Made by a program: the position numbers and the translations under genes
DNA from: Gambelia wislizenii
Taxonomy: Eukaryota > Chordata > Lepidosauria > Squamata > Crotaphytidae
DNA: 64,000 nt
Direction of reading: 5' to 3'
NCBI GenBank assembly: GCA_030847615.1
Contig: JAUMIR010000012.1
Span: forward strand, 2,597,501 to 2,661,500
In this document: piece after piece, positions 63,955 through 64,000 of the stretch
Numbering within the stretch: the first letter of the stretch is position 1
Layout: the number at the start of each line of letters is the position of its first letter
The notes under the pieces: generated by a model
Databases searched by the model: none
Told to the model about the DNA's origin: nothing
What the model saw: the letters and a program-made list of their open reading frames with translations, nothing else

Positions 63955-64000
63955 AGCCAGGCCCATCATAGCCTCCAACAGTCCTGATTAATCATCTGCA
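63955..64000 (+). repeat. Start of a family D2 repeat at the window edge
   Basis: AACAGTCCTGATTAATCATC matches the start of the copy at 44770. The remainder lies outside the window. Confidence 0.5.

Overview
This window is vertebrate nuclear DNA, almost certainly from a squamate reptile, and most likely a lizard (the exact family is a guess). The repeat content supports this: Sauria-type SINEs with a TAAA-repeat tail, 5S rRNA-derived SINEs, CR1, RTE-BovB, L1 and L2-like LINEs, a Penelope-like fragment, and many short Tigger-type and hAT-type DNA transposons. The coding parts are short exons with canonical GT-AG splice sites. There is no bacterial, phage or plasmid content, and I see no CRISPR, operon, tRNA gene or rRNA gene.

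Genes. Two protein genes lie on opposite strands. (1) The sodium/glucose-cotransporter-family gene SLC5A10 (SGLT5) runs on the minus strand. Five consecutive exons are visible, in transcription order 58018-57883, 15698-15591, 13670-13520, 3081-2913 and 1391-1176. Their phases chain perfectly (0-1, 1-1, 1-2, 2-0, 0-0) into 260 codons with no stop. The 5' exons lie beyond 64000 and the 3' end lies before position 1. (2) FAM83G (PAWS1) runs on the plus strand. Four coding exons are visible, at 19075-19554, 34805-34972, 48346-48470 and 50151-51596. All four sit inside the 42.2-kb SLC5A10 intron between 15699 and 57882, so the arrangement is nested and antisense. As far as I recall, human chromosome 17p11.2 has the same arrangement, which supports both gene names. 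The last FAM83G coding exon was not found and is probably to the right of the window.

Layout. 1-16 kb holds the 3' half of the SLC5A10 exons among dense repeats. 17.7-20.6 kb holds the first FAM83G coding exon in relatively repeat-poor sequence. 20-48 kb is intron with layered insertions. 48-52 kb holds FAM83G exons 3 and 4. 52-64 kb is intron with a Tigger-derived tandem array, a long palindromic element, one SLC5A10 exon and the longest CR1 copy.

The most informative structures beyond the genes are nested insertions with readable target-site duplications. These are a 5'-truncated L1 whose empty site is preserved in a paralogous repeat of the same window, a LINE end inserted in a Tigger element, a hairpin retroposon inside a foldback element, a 341-bp palindrome with a TTA duplication, and Tigger head-to-tail dimers sharing the same junction at two loci. 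I found no evidence for a wholly new system. The strongest leads are the antisense nested gene pair and these unclassified mobile families. Repeat boundaries are by eye and are accurate to about 5-30 bases unless a target-site duplication is stated.
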